Shown: positions 49,142 to 58,636, numbered from the stretch's first letter. The stretch is 64,000 bases of DNA from Streptomyces fodineus (GCF_001735805.1 NZ_CP017248.1:7130001-7194000), one strand, 5' to 3'. Numbers and translations: made by a program. Notes: generated by a model not told the origin, from the sequence alone.

Positions 49142-50359
49142 GTGGACCGCTGCATCGTCCTGGTGGACGCCGGGTATCTGCTGGGCGCCGCCGCCAGCCT
49201 CCTCGCCGGTGAGCCCTCACGGTCCCGGATCACCGTCGACCACACCGCGCTGATCCAGGCCCTGCGCGAACGCGCCGAGTCCGAGACCGAGCGCCCGCTG
49301 CTGCGTATCTACTGGTTCGACGGCGCCCCCGACCGTGTCCCCCAGCCGGAGCACCGGCGACTGCGCGTGATGCCCCGGGTCACCGTCCGGCTCGGCGCCC
49401 TCACCCGCAGCGACGGACGCTGGGCGCAGAAGGGCGTCGACGCCGCCATGCACGCCGAGCTGACCGAGCTGGCCCGCAACCGCGCCTGCTCCGACATCGT
49501 CCTCGTCACCGGCGACGGCGATCTGCTGCCCGGCATGATGGCCGCCAAGGAGCACGGAGTCGCCGTCCACCTGTGGGCCGTACAGGCCGCCGACGGTGAC
49601 TACAACCAGTCCGAGGACCTGGTCGCCGAGGCCGACGAGCGGCGCGTCCTGGACCGTGCCTGGATCACCCAGGCCGTCCGCGCCAAGGAGCTGACCGGCG
49701 TCTGCGCCCCGCCGCCCGCGCCCCGGCCCGAGATCGCCGCGATCCTCTCCGCGCCGCTGCCCGAGTCCGCGCTCGCCGCGGCGGCCGAGCGGCCGGCCGA
49801 GCAGGGCGCACCCCAGCCGGCCGCCGCGGCCTCGGAGAACGGCACCCAGGAGCGGGCCACCGCCCACAAGGGCGTACCCACCCCCAAGGACCTCGCGGCC
49901 CTGCGCGCCCCCGGCGCCCAGCCCGTCCAGCATCCCGCGACCGCGACCCTGCGCTGGTCCTCCGACAAGGGCTGGGTGGACCGGCCGGGTGCGGTCAGCG
50001 AGCCGCCCGACGTCGCCTCCATGCCGACGCTGGCCCAGCTCACCACGGCCGAGCAGCGGTGGGCCGACCGCGAGGAGGACATCACCACCGTCGGCGGCGA
50101 CCCGTACGAGGTGGGGCAGGTCTTCGCCCGCCGCTGGATCTCCCGGCTCGGCGACCAGAGCCATCTGCCGAAGCTGTCGCAGCTGTACCCGCGCATCCCG
50201 CACCGCATCGACGGGGAGCTGCTGCGGTACGCGGCCCGGTTCGGGCTGCTCGCGCACAAGGACGACCAGATCGACGAGCACGACCGTTACGCCATCCGGG
50301 CGGGGTTCTGGCGGGAGATCGATGTGCCGGCCGCGGCGGAGAGCACTACGGGGGAGTGA
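49142..50359 (+). CDS. NYN/PIN-like domain protein (putative RNase)
   Basis: 405 residues from GTG 49142, nine bases after GAAGAGG; GTG 49133 adds three residues and the frame is open to 49034. The N-terminal NYN domain (LabA/Limkain-like) has CIVLVDAGYLLG (4-15), WFDGAPDR, RWAQKGVDAAMHAELTELA and DIVLVTGDGDLLPGMMAAK; acidic residues in these four pieces form the PIN-type metal site. A variable Ala/Pro-rich linker (about 190-290) precedes a conserved C-terminal winged-helix-like region (GDPYEVGQVFARRWISRLGD). Probably a metal-dependent RNase; targets unknown. Confidence 0.85.
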   Translation: MDRCIVLVDAGYLLGAAASLLAGEPSRSRITVDHTALIQALRERAESETERPLLRIYWFDGAPDRVPQPEHRRLRVMPRVTVRLGALTRSDGRWAQKGVDAAMHAELTELARNRACSDIVLVTGDGDLLPGMMAAKEHGVAVHLWAVQAADGDYNQSEDLVAEADERRVLDRAWITQAVRAKELTGVCAPPPAPRPEIAAILSAPLPESALAAAAERPAEQGAPQPAAAASENGTQERATAHKGVPTPKDLAALRAPGAQPVQHPATATLRWSSDKGWVDRPGAVSEPPDVASMPTLAQLTTAEQRWADREEDITTVGGDPYEVGQVFARRWISRLGDQSHLPKLSQLYPRIPHRIDGELLRYAARFGLLAHKDDQIDEHDRYAIRAGFWREIDVPAAAESTTGE

Positions 50360-50440
50360 CGCCGGGCAATCCTTACCGGCCGAGTACGGAAGTGCCCCCA
50401 AAGGCGAGTAAAGGGCTATGACCCCGTACCCTCGTCCCTT

Positions 50441-51454
50441 GTGAGTACGCGCGCGGCACAGGCACTTCGGCATGACGAGGCCGTACGCGTGCGCGGGCTC
50501 GGCAAGACCTATCCGGCCGTGAAGGGGCGGAGGGGCGCGCCCGGTACGCCCGAGGTGCGGGCCACCGACGGGGTCGAGCTGGATGTGCGGCGCGGCGAGG
50601 TGTTCGGGCTGCTCGGGCCGAACGGCGCCGGCAAGTCCACGCTCGTACGGCAGCTCACCGGGCTGCTCCGGCCTGACACCGGCAGCATCGAGATCCTCGG
50701 GCACGACATCGTCCGGCACCCCGAACGGGCCGCGCGCATCCTCGCCTACCTCGGCCAGGAGTCCTCCGCGCTGGACGAGCTGACCGTCTCCCTCGCCGCC
50801 GAGACCACCGGACGCCTGCGCGGCCTGGACGTGAGGCGGGCCCGGGCCGAGCGGGACGCCGTACTGGAGGAGCTGGGGCTCACACCGATCGCCGGGCGGG
50901 CGCTGAAGAAGCTGTCCGGCGGGCAGCGGCGGCTCGCTTGCTTCGCCGCCGCCCTCGTCGGCGAGCGGCCGCTGCTCGTGCTGGACGAGCCGACCACCGG
51001 CATGGACCCGGTGGCCCGGCGCGCCGTCTGGGCGGCCGTGGACCGGCGGCGCGCCGAACGCGGTACGACCGTGCTGCTGGTCACCCACAACGTCATCGAG
51101 GCCGAGACCGTGCTCGACCGGGTCGCGGTCATCGACCAGGGCCGGGTCATCGCCTGCGACACCCCGGCCGGCCTGAAGGAACAGGTCGCCGGCGAGGTGC
51201 GGGTCGAGCTGGTGTGGCGGGAGCGGGCGCCGCTGGAGGTGCCCGAGATCGCCGTACTGCGCGAGCGCGCGACGGAGTCCGGGCGGCGCTGGACGCTGCG
51301 GCTCGCGCCCGAGGAGGCCCGCGCCGCCGTCGCCACCGTGACCGGCGGGGCCGCCTTCGCCGCCCTGGACGACTTCACGCTCGCCACGCCCAGCCTGGAG
51401 GACGTCTACCTGGCGCTGGGCGGCGCGGCCCGGCAGGGGCTGGTGAAGGCGTGA
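50441..51454 (+). CDS. ABC transporter ATP-binding protein
   Basis: 337 residues, GTG start. All motifs intact: Walker A GLLGPNGAGKST (57-68), Q-loop YLGQES, signature KKLSGGQRRLACFAAALVG, Walker B LLVLDEPTTGMDP, and switch His in VTHNVIEAE. DrrA/NodI-like C-terminal extension. It pairs with the ABC-2 permease downstream, forming an exporter of unknown substrate. Confidence 0.93.
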   Translation: MSTRAAQALRHDEAVRVRGLGKTYPAVKGRRGAPGTPEVRATDGVELDVRRGEVFGLLGPNGAGKSTLVRQLTGLLRPDTGSIEILGHDIVRHPERAARILAYLGQESSALDELTVSLAAETTGRLRGLDVRRARAERDAVLEELGLTPIAGRALKKLSGGQRRLACFAAALVGERPLLVLDEPTTGMDPVARRAVWAAVDRRRAERGTTVLLVTHNVIEAETVLDRVAVIDQGRVIACDTPAGLKEQVAGEVRVELVWRERAPLEVPEIAVLRERATESGRRWTLRLAPEEARAAVATVTGGAAFAALDDFTLATPSLEDVYLALGGAARQGLVKA

Positions 51455-51518
51455 GCGCGCGGCCCGCGGCATACGTATGGGTGTGCGCGACCGCCGCACG
51501 GAAGAGGAGCAGCTCGTC

Positions 51519-52340
51519 GTGAGTGTCGTACCCGCGGAGGTTTTGCCGGGCGGAACCCGGGCCGTGCCCAAGACGGCGCCCGGCGCGGCCGAACTCGGCC
51601 CGGCCGCCCGGCTGTGGCCGTCGCTCGCGGCCGTCTACCGGGCGCAGCTGTCCCGGGCCCGGGTGGCGCGGATCCCGCTGCTGTTCGTGGCCACCTTCCA
51701 GTCCATCGGCATCACCGTGATGATGCGGGGCGTCGTCGACAGCGGCAGCGAGGCCCGGTCCGTGGTGGCGGGTTCGTCGGTGCTGGTCGTCGCCTATGTG
51801 GCCCTCAACCTGCTGTCGCAGTACTTCGGGCAGCTGCGGGCGAGCGGCGGGCTCGATCACTACGCCACCCTGCCGGTGCCGCCGGCCGCGGTGGTGCTGG
51901 GCGCGGCGGGGGCGTACGCCTCCTTCACGGTGCCGGGGACGCTGGTGACCGCCGTCTTCGGGTGCGTCCTGTTCGGACTGCCGCTGGGCAACCTGTGGAT
52001 TCTCCTGGCCGTGATCCCGCTCGCCGGGGCGGCGCTGTCCGGGCTGGGCGCCGCCTGCGGGCTGCTCGCGCCGCGGCCCGAGCTGGCCACGCTGCTCGGG
52101 CAGCTGGGCATGTCGGCGGCGCTGCTGCTGGGTGTGCTGCCGGCCGACCGGATGCCGGAGATCGTACGGCTGGCGCGCGATCTGCTGCCGTCGACCTACG
52201 GCGTGGAGGCGTACGCCCGGACCTTCGGGGCCCACCCGGACTGGGCGGTCGTCCTTGCCGACCTGGGGGTCTGCGCGGGTGTCGGGGTGGTCTCGCTGGC
52301 CGTGGCGGCCCGGGCGTACCGCAGGGCCGCCGTCCGGTGA
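51519..52340 (+). CDS. ABC-2 type transporter permease
   Basis: 273 residues from a GTG at 51519 with GAGGAG nine bases upstream; ATG 51477 would add 14 residues without a ribosome site. Six membrane helices from about residue 50, in the ABC-2 pattern, with DHYATLPVPPAAVVLGAAGAYASF between helices 2 and 3 and PSTYGVEAYARTF before the last. Partner of the ATPase encoded immediately upstream. Confidence 0.88.
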   Translation: MSVVPAEVLPGGTRAVPKTAPGAAELGPAARLWPSLAAVYRAQLSRARVARIPLLFVATFQSIGITVMMRGVVDSGSEARSVVAGSSVLVVAYVALNLLSQYFGQLRASGGLDHYATLPVPPAAVVLGAAGAYASFTVPGTLVTAVFGCVLFGLPLGNLWILLAVIPLAGAALSGLGAACGLLAPRPELATLLGQLGMSAALLLGVLPADRMPEIVRLARDLLPSTYGVEAYARTFGAHPDWAVVLADLGVCAGVGVVSLAVAARAYRRAAVR

Positions 52341-52374
52341 CGCGGCCCCCAGGGCGACCTGGCACGATGTCAGG

Positions 52375-52995
52375 GTGACCGCACCGTTGACTCCGCCTAC
52401 GCCGCCGCACAACCAGTCCTCGAACGACGTCTGGCAGGCGCCGCCTGCCGGGGTGTCCGGGGGCGTGTACGAACAGGACGGCCCCGGGATGAAGACCGAA
52501 CTGCGGGAGGCCGCCGTGATCACGGTGGCCGTGGCGTTGGGCGGGGTGCTGCTGGGGCTGCTGTGGTGGTGGCTGGCGCCGCATGTGCCGCTGGTGGGCG
52601 ATGTGGTCGACAAGAGCTGGGTCGTCTATCTCAAGGACAGCGAGGGCGAGCAGGCGGCCGGGGTGGACGGTACGTTCACCCTGCTGGGGCTGGGCTTCGG
52701 GCTCGTCAGCGCGGTGGTCGTGTTTCTGCTGCGGCGGCGCGGCGGTGTGCCGGTCGTGGTGGCACTCGGCCTCGGTGCGCTGCTCGGGTCGGTGCTGGCG
52801 TGGCGGCTGGGGGTGTGGCTGGGACCCTCCTCCGACGTGCTCGCGCACGCCAAGGCCGTGGGGAAGGGCGTCGCCTTCTCGGCGCCGTTGAAGCTGGGGG
52901 CCAAGGGGGCCTTGCTGGCCTGGCCGCTTGCGGCGTTGGTCGTGCACCTCGGTCTTACGGCGCTGTTCGGGCCCCGGGATCCCGAGCTGCTGTGA
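52375..52995 (+). CDS. Putative DUF2567-type membrane protein
   Basis: 206 residues from GTG 52375 (VTAPLTPPTPPHNQSSNDVW). Four membrane helices: about 48-69, 98-118, 123-143 and 180-200, with an extracytoplasmic loop after the first (VPLVGDVVDKSWVVYLKDSEGEQAAGVDGTF split by conserved charged residues). Pattern resembles actinobacterial DUF2567 proteins, from memory. No ribosome site close to the start, so possibly leaderless. Function unknown. Confidence 0.65.
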   Translation: MTAPLTPPTPPHNQSSNDVWQAPPAGVSGGVYEQDGPGMKTELREAAVITVAVALGGVLLGLLWWWLAPHVPLVGDVVDKSWVVYLKDSEGEQAAGVDGTFTLLGLGFGLVSAVVVFLLRRRGGVPVVVALGLGALLGSVLAWRLGVWLGPSSDVLAHAKAVGKGVAFSAPLKLGAKGALLAWPLAALVVHLGLTALFGPRDPELL

Positions 52996-53058
52996 CCAGG
53001 GGGGCTCCGCCCCCTGGACCCGCCGTTTCCCACCGGCCGGGCGTCGGCCCGGTGTTCG

Positions 53059-53562
53059 TCAGCCCCGCCCGATCGGTGCCAGGACCGCTCCCGTCAGCTG
53101 CGCCAGATCGCCCGGGGACAACTCCACCTCCAGCCCTCGGCGGCCCGCCGACACGCAGATCGTCTCGTGGGCCTTTGCCGAGTCGTCCAGGACCGTCGGG
53201 AGGCGCTTGCGCTGGCCCAGGGGTGAGATGCCGCCCCGTACGTATCCGGTCGTCCGCTCGGCGAGGGCCGGGTCGGCCATCGCCGCCCGTTTGCCGCCCA
53301 CCGCGGCCGCCAGGGCCTTGAGGTCCAGGGAGCCGGAGACCGGAACCACCGCCACGGTCAGGGCGCCGTCGACGTCCGCCACCAGGGTCTTGAAGACGCG
53401 GTCCGCGCGGACGCCCATCGCCTCCGCGGCCTCCTCACCGTAGGAGGGGTGGGAGGGGTCGTGGTCGTAGGAGTGGACCGTGAAGTCCACGCCGGCCGAC
53501 GACAGGGCGACTGTCGCGGGAGTGCCCCCGGACTGCTGCTGTTTCTTCGGCTTCTTCGCCAT
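53059..53562 (-). CDS. ybaK: YbaK/EbsC-type Cys-tRNA(Pro) deacylase
   Basis: 167 residues. The INS-like editing domain: VFKTLVADVDG (about 57-67) contains the lysine essential in YbaK, YVRGGISPLGQRKRLPTVLD is the conserved GxxSP loop, and ETICVSAGRRGLEVELSPGDLA ends the fold. It hydrolyses Cys mis-attached to tRNA-Pro in trans. The N-terminal KKPKKQQQSGG is a species-variable tag. Ten bases downstream of the Lon-substrate-binding gene's stop, same strand, so co-transcribed. Confidence 0.93.
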   Translation of the reverse strand: MAKKPKKQQQSGGTPATVALSSAGVDFTVHSYDHDPSHPSYGEEAAEAMGVRADRVFKTLVADVDGALTVAVVPVSGSLDLKALAAAVGGKRAAMADPALAERTTGYVRGGISPLGQRKRLPTVLDDSAKAHETICVSAGRRGLEVELSPGDLAQLTGAVLAPIGRG

Positions 53563-53571
53563 CCGTCTTCC

Positions 53572-54312
53572 TCAGTTCAGGCTCGTCGGCGCCCGTGTGA
53601 GCTCGAACGCGGGCAGCGACGGAAGACTACGTATGATCGCCGTCTCGGAGCGAAGGAGTTTCAGCTCGTCACGGAGGCGGGACGCGGTGTCGGGCGCCTG
53701 CAGCAGCCGCTGCTTGGTCGGCGTGTCGTGCACCATCGCGGCGGCCACCAGGTACGACACCACGCCGGGGTCGTCCGGCAGCTCCGCACCGGTGGACAGC
53801 GAGCGCTCGCGGGCGCCCGCCAGGCGCTTCTGGTACTGGCGGAAGGAGCGCAGCACCCCCTCGGCCAGCGCGCCCGCCTCGTCGCCCGGCTCCTCCGGCA
53901 GTTCCTCCAGCTCCGCCGTCAGGAACGGCCCCGACGCGTCGACGGAGAGCAGCCGCACCCGGGTCGTGCCCGTCGCCAGCACCTCGAACGTGCCGTCGGA
54001 GCGCTCCCGGACGGTCGCCGCGTCCGCCACACAGCCCACCCCGTGGAAGGACTTGAGGGGCTCCGGGCCGAAGCCCGCGGCCGGTCCCCGGTCGAGCTGT
54101 GCGGTGGGGTCCGGCATGCCGGGGGCGCTCGGCGCCACCTCGTGGCCGTCGCGGATGGCCACGACGGCGAACCGGCGCGGCTCGTCCTCCGGTGTCTTGA
54201 GCAACTGGCGCATCATCGCGCGATAGCGCTCCTCGAAGATGGTCAGCGGCAGCACGAGCCCCGGGAACAGCACCGTGTTCAGCGGGAAGAGCGGGAGTCG
54301 GACGGTGGTCAC
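53572..54312 (-). CDS. Lon N-terminal (LON_substr_bdg) domain protein
   Basis: 246 residues. Opens TTVRLPLFPLNTVLFPGLVLPLTIFEERYR, the classical start of the Lon substrate-binding PUA-like domain, followed by the GCVADAATVRERSDGTFEVLATGTTRVRL strand-rich region (split by Pro/Gly) and a helical C-terminus. No AAA+ or protease domain follows, so it is a stand-alone binding domain of unknown client. Next gene upstream ends 12 bp away. Confidence 0.9.
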   Translation of the reverse strand: MTTVRLPLFPLNTVLFPGLVLPLTIFEERYRAMMRQLLKTPEDEPRRFAVVAIRDGHEVAPSAPGMPDPTAQLDRGPAAGFGPEPLKSFHGVGCVADAATVRERSDGTFEVLATGTTRVRLLSVDASGPFLTAELEELPEEPGDEAGALAEGVLRSFRQYQKRLAGARERSLSTGAELPDDPGVVSYLVAAAMVHDTPTKQRLLQAPDTASRLRDELKLLRSETAIIRSLPSLPAFELTRAPTSLN

Positions 54313-54323
54313 GACGCCTCAGC

Positions 54324-55397
54324 CTAGTGGTCACCGGCGTCGGCGTGTCCGCCGTGCTCGGCGAGGGGGGCCGGGGGCCAGGTCAGCAAGCCCGCGGGGA
54401 CGGGCCCAGGGCCCGGCGTGAGCAGGTGCTCGCGCAGCCGCAGGAAGTGGCCGAGCGGGTCGTCGGAGAACCGGGCCCAGGGGAAGGACGTGGCGTACGG
54501 GCCGATCAGGTGCAGCTGGGCGCGGGCGTCCTCCCAGCGGCCCAGGCGCATCAGGACGTACAGGAGCTTGTTGCGGACCTGGGCGGGCCACGGGTCGGCC
54601 GCCGGGAAGCGGCCGGAGAGCGCGAGCGCCCGGTCGGCCGCGGCGTTCAGCCGGGCGCGCGGGATCTCGGGGCCGCAGCCGTCGGTCAGGTAGGCGAAGG
54701 CGGCCCGGGCCGGGAGGGCCTGGACGAGCGAGTCGGCCGGGGCGTCCTGTGCGGCCCGGTCGGCGAAGTCGAAGCACTCGCGGTGCGAGGCGCGCGGGGT
54801 GTGGGGCGTGTTCCCCCGCAGGACGCAGCAGGAGGCGGCCAGGTAGCGGAGCGCGGCCACATGGCAGCCGTAGTGGTGCGGGGCGCGCCGGACGGCCGCC
54901 TCCCACAGCTCCTCGAAGTACCGGTGGCCCGCCCGCGAGCCGCGCGCGTGGTCCAGCGCGATCCGCCAGGGCACCGGGTCGCGGTCGTCGGCGCGGGCGG
55001 CGGCGGTGATCAGAGGGCTCGCCTCGCGCAGCAGCTCGGCGCGGGCCGGCGAGGGCCAGACGCGGTCCACCGCCAGCTGTGCGCCGACCAGCAGGGCGCC
55101 GGGGTCCTCGGGGGCGGCCGTGCGCCAGACCTCGAACCACTCCGGGCGCGAGCGGGCGAAGCCGGCCAGGTGCCGTACGTACCGGTCGTGGTTCTCCCAG
55201 GCCGCCGCGGCGCGGGTGTCCGCCAGCAGGCCGGCGGCAGCGGTGTACTCGCCCCGGCCGGCCGCGACCAGCGCGGGCGAGAGCCGGTCGTCGGGCGCGT
55301 CGAGCACGGCCTCGTCCCCGGCCGGGGGCCGGCCGGCCGGGCGCGCGGAGCGTTTGGTCATCCGGGTCTGTCGGATGAACGAGGGCAGCAGAGCCAT
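54324..55397 (-). CDS. Conserved actinobacterial helical (TPR-like) protein
   Basis: 357 residues from the ATG at 55397 (MALLPSFIRQTRMTKR); ATG 55409 and an upstream TTG are alternatives, none with a good ribosome site. From about residue 45 the protein consists of helix pairs rich in Ala/Arg/Trp (e.g. SPALVAAGRGEYTAAAGLLA, WENHDRYVRHLAGFA), resembling SEL1/TPR solenoids; a Pro-rich tail ends it. No signal peptide or catalytic motif. Function unknown; likely transcribed with the Lon-domain and ybaK genes. Confidence 0.75.
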   Translation of the reverse strand: MALLPSFIRQTRMTKRSARPAGRPPAGDEAVLDAPDDRLSPALVAAGRGEYTAAAGLLADTRAAAAWENHDRYVRHLAGFARSRPEWFEVWRTAAPEDPGALLVGAQLAVDRVWPSPARAELLREASPLITAAARADDRDPVPWRIALDHARGSRAGHRYFEELWEAAVRRAPHHYGCHVAALRYLAASCCVLRGNTPHTPRASHRECFDFADRAAQDAPADSLVQALPARAAFAYLTDGCGPEIPRARLNAAADRALALSGRFPAADPWPAQVRNKLLYVLMRLGRWEDARAQLHLIGPYATSFPWARFSDDPLGHFLRLREHLLTPGPGPVPAGLLTWPPAPLAEHGGHADAGDH

Positions 55398-55569
55398 GGT
55401 GCCGACCATTGAAAGACCGCAGGTCGGTGGCGCGCCAGAGGGTTGGGGCAAGTCCCGGAAAGTTGTATGGCGGACGGTCAAGGAGCAGTAAAGGTGATTC
55501 TTCGTCCTTTGATACGCCTGTTCCTTTTTGCGCCACTCACGCTATCCAACCTCCCACGCCACGCAGCCC

Positions 55570-57147
55570 TCAGCCCCGCCGCAGCAGCCGCGTGGCCCCC
55601 GCCGCCACCGTCGTCGCCAGGATCCAGCCCAGCAGGATCATCGCGGCCGCCAGCCATTGCCAGGCGCCGCGTAGTTGCCACTGGTTGACCTGGCCGAGGT
55701 CGATCACCGGGAGCAGCAGGTCCAGGGTGAACAGGGCCGGGCTCCAGTAGGGGTGGCCGTCGTGGTTCACCGGTGGGTGGGCGGCGTGGGCGAACGCCAG
55801 CGTGCCCGCCGCCCACAGCACCGCCATCCACACCGCGGCCCGGCCCGGCCGGTAGCCGTAGGCGACGGTCCAGTCCTGGACGTAACCCCAGAACTTCGCC
55901 GCCAGCGGCAGCGTCTCGCGGCGGCGGCGCTGCTTGGCGAGGAGCACCTCGCGGGCGTCCTCGTCCTCGCCGGCCGCCCGCAGCACCGCCGCCAGCCGCT
56001 CGTACGGCTCCGGGGCGTACTCGGCGGTGGCCGCCGCCACCCAGTCCAGCCGTCCGGTCAGCGGGAACGGGCCGCGTGGGACGAGGTTCTCGTACACGAA
56101 ACCGCTCATGTGCAGATTGCCCGGGCCCGGCCAGCTCGCCGCCCGGTCCACCAGGCTGACGATCCGGCCGCCGGACAGCACCACCTTGCCGCGCTGCGGC
56201 CGGTCCCCGAGGAAGCGCAGCTCCGACGCGTGCACCCGGCGCAGTGACACCTCCTGGTCGTCCGCGAGGGTGAACCTGGCCCGCTCGAAGTCGACGGCGT
56301 CCCCGAACCGCCCGTCGTCCAGGCGTATCCCGCCCCGGCACTCGAAGCGCTGGATACGTGTCCCGCGCGCGGGTGTCGTGCCGCTCAGCAGCGGGCTGCC
56401 GACGCCGGCCGGGGTGAGGTACAGGGTGCGCTCGACGGTCAGCTGGGGGGCGTTCAGGGCGTAGCGGGAGTACGGGTTGTCCAGCAGCGCGCCGCGCAGG
56501 CTGAGCGACACGCCGACCTTGGCGCCCCGCAGCCGCAGCTCGCCGTGCGACTGGAGCATCTCCGCCTGGAGGTCCTGGCCGACGGTCACCCCGTCCCCGG
56601 AGATCGACCGCCCGCTGCGGTCGCGGTACACCACCGTCTCGTTGAGCATCAGATCGGTGCCGATGTGCGCGTCCGTCAGCCGCACCCCGTTCTGGAAGCG
56701 GCAGCGCGGCAGATGCAGGTCACCCTCGGTGTGCAGCCGGGCCGCCTCCAGCCGGGGCACCGCGCAGTCCACCATGCGCAGGGTGGTGAACCGGGTCTCC
56801 GGCAGCAGGACCTCGTCGTCGAAGCGGCAGCCGCGCAGCTCGACGTAGGGCCGAACGGTGCCGCCGGAGAGGTCCAGCGTGCCGGTGATCCGCACGCCGG
56901 TCAGCTTCAGCGCGGACACCCGGCCCGCGAGCGCGGGCGGGCCGTCCAGCAGCAGCCAGGCCACGATCCGGGCCCGAACCGTGCGCTCCGGGCCCCACGG
57001 ATGCCCGCCGTGCGGATCGTCCACGGCGGCGTCCCCGCAGCTCAGGTCGTACACACTGCCGTTGCGGAAGGCCTGCCACATGCCCGCCTCGGCCGCGGTC
57101 AGCTCGTCCGGCAGGTCCCCGGCGACGAAGCCGGCCCCCTCGGTCAC
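55570..57147 (-). CDS. Membrane-anchored pentapeptide-like beta-solenoid protein
   Basis: 525 residues from GTG 57147, six bases after GGAGAGG; the frame is open to 57189. Residues about 60-330 have a regular alternation (LKLTGVRITGTLDLSGG, LHLPRCRFQNGVRL, GELRLRGAKVGVSL) as in quasi-pentapeptide solenoids. Then a helical linker with AAVLRAAGEDEDAREVL, and two to three C-terminal membrane helices (about 420-445, 460-480, 495-520). Homologues are sometimes called oxidoreductases, but no cofactor motif is visible. Function unknown. Divergent from hisD. Confidence 0.8.
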   Translation of the reverse strand: MTEGAGFVAGDLPDELTAAEAGMWQAFRNGSVYDLSCGDAAVDDPHGGHPWGPERTVRARIVAWLLLDGPPALAGRVSALKLTGVRITGTLDLSGGTVRPYVELRGCRFDDEVLLPETRFTTLRMVDCAVPRLEAARLHTEGDLHLPRCRFQNGVRLTDAHIGTDLMLNETVVYRDRSGRSISGDGVTVGQDLQAEMLQSHGELRLRGAKVGVSLSLRGALLDNPYSRYALNAPQLTVERTLYLTPAGVGSPLLSGTTPARGTRIQRFECRGGIRLDDGRFGDAVDFERARFTLADDQEVSLRRVHASELRFLGDRPQRGKVVLSGGRIVSLVDRAASWPGPGNLHMSGFVYENLVPRGPFPLTGRLDWVAAATAEYAPEPYERLAAVLRAAGEDEDAREVLLAKQRRRRETLPLAAKFWGYVQDWTVAYGYRPGRAAVWMAVLWAAGTLAFAHAAHPPVNHDGHPYWSPALFTLDLLLPVIDLGQVNQWQLRGAWQWLAAAMILLGWILATTVAAGATRLLRRG

Positions 57148-57252
57148 CGTTGTCCTCTCCTGGTCCAGTGCTTTCGTACAGCCGTTCATGCCCGCTGAGT
57201 GACGCGAGGAACACTAGATGTGAAGGCGATCTTCCGAGTTCGGCCACGTTCT

Positions 57253-57269
57253 GTATCAGCCATTGATAC
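57253..57269. promoter_or_regulatory. Palindrome in the hisD upstream region
   Basis: GTATCA (57253-57258) and TGATAC (57264-57269) are perfect inverted arms around GCCAT, midway between the divergent solenoid gene and hisD, about 45 bp before the hisD start. A dimeric regulator could act on one or both genes. Confidence 0.4.
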
Positions 57270-57310
57270 GCGCCACCGGCCCGGGACACCGGTCTGAGAG
57301 AATTGGGACT

Positions 57311-58636
57311 GTGATTTCCCGAATCGATCTGCGTGGCGACGCCCTTCCCGAGGGCCCCGCCCTGCGCGACCTGCTGCCCCGGGCCGACTTCGACGTTTCG
57401 GCCGCCCTGGAGAAGGTGCGTCCGATCTGCGAGGCCGTGCATCATCGCGGCGACGCGGCGCTGATCGACTTCGCCGAGAGGTTCGACGGAGTACGGCTGG
57501 AATCCGTCCGTGTCCCGGCCCAGGCCCTCACCGACGCCCTGGAGGCTCTCGACCCGGCCGTGCGCGCCGCGCTGGAGGAGTCCATCCGCCGCGCCCGTCT
57601 GGTCCACCGCGAGCAGCGCCGCGGCACGCACACCACGCAGGTCGTGCCCGGCGGTTCGGTGACCGAGAAGTGGGTGCCGGTCGAGCGTGTCGGGCTGTAC
57701 GCGCCGGGCGGCCGGTCCGTGTACCCGTCGTCCGTGATCATGAACGCCGTACCGGCCCAGGAGGCCGGTGTCGGGTCGATCGCGCTCGCCTCGCCGCCGC
57801 AGGCCGAGTTCGCCGGGCTGCCGCACCCGACGATCCTCGCCGCGTGCGCCCTGCTCGGCGTGGACGAGGTGTACGCGGCCGGCGGTGCCACTGCCGTCGC
57901 GATGTTCGCCTACGGCACCGAGTCCTGCCCGCCCGCCGACATGGTGACCGGCCCAGGCAACATCTGGGTCGCCGCCGCCAAGCGTTTCTTCACCGGGAAG
58001 ATCGGCATCGACGCCGAGGCCGGCCCGACCGAGATCGCGATCCTCGCGGACGACACCGCCGACCCGGTGCACGTGGCCTCGGACCTGATCAGCCAGGCCG
58101 AGCACGACCCGCTCGCGGCGGCCGTGCTGGTCACCGACTCCGTCGAGCTGGCGGAGGCGGTGGAGAAGGAGCTTCAGCCGCAGGTAGCGGCCACCAAGCA
58201 CATCGAGGACCGGATCGTGCCCGCGCTGAAGGGCCGGCAGTCCGCGATCGTCCTCGTGGACGGCCTGGAAGAGGGTCTGCGGGTCGTCGACGCCTACGGT
58301 GCCGAGCACCTGGAGATCCAGACCGCCGACGCCGCCGCGGTGGCCGACCGGGTGAAGAACGCCGGCGCGATCTTCATCGGCCCCTGGGCCCCGGTCTCGC
58401 TCGGCGACTACGCGGCGGGGTCCAACCACGTCCTGCCCACCGGTGGCTGCGCCTGCCACTCCTCGGGCCTGTCCGTCCAGTCCTTCCTGCGCGGCATCCA
58501 CATCGTCGACTACACGAAGGACGCGCTCGCCGACGTGGCCCACCACGTGGTGACGCTGGCGGAGGCGGAGGACCTGCCGGCGCACGGCGCCGCGATCAAG
58601 GCTCGGTTCGGTTGGAAGGTTCCAGAAGGCAAGTGA
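57311..58636 (+). CDS. hisD: Histidinol dehydrogenase
   Basis: 441 residues from GTG 57311 (VISRIDLRGDALPEGPAL). Signature GLYAPGGRSVYPSSVIMNAVPAQEAG split across about 132-155, MVTGPGNIWVAAAKR (about 213-227) and the zinc/His region SNHVLPTGGCACHSSGLSVQSFLR. Catalyses the last two oxidations from histidinol to histidine. GAGAAT lies seven bases before the GTG, so the mRNA may be leaderless; no His-attenuator peptide is seen. First gene of the his operon. Confidence 0.96.
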   Translation: MISRIDLRGDALPEGPALRDLLPRADFDVSAALEKVRPICEAVHHRGDAALIDFAERFDGVRLESVRVPAQALTDALEALDPAVRAALEESIRRARLVHREQRRGTHTTQVVPGGSVTEKWVPVERVGLYAPGGRSVYPSSVIMNAVPAQEAGVGSIALASPPQAEFAGLPHPTILAACALLGVDEVYAAGGATAVAMFAYGTESCPPADMVTGPGNIWVAAAKRFFTGKIGIDAEAGPTEIAILADDTADPVHVASDLISQAEHDPLAAAVLVTDSVELAEAVEKELQPQVAATKHIEDRIVPALKGRQSAIVLVDGLEEGLRVVDAYGAEHLEIQTADAAAVADRVKNAGAIFIGPWAPVSLGDYAAGSNHVLPTGGCACHSSGLSVQSFLRGIHIVDYTKDALADVAHHVVTLAEAEDLPAHGAAIKARFGWKVPEGK

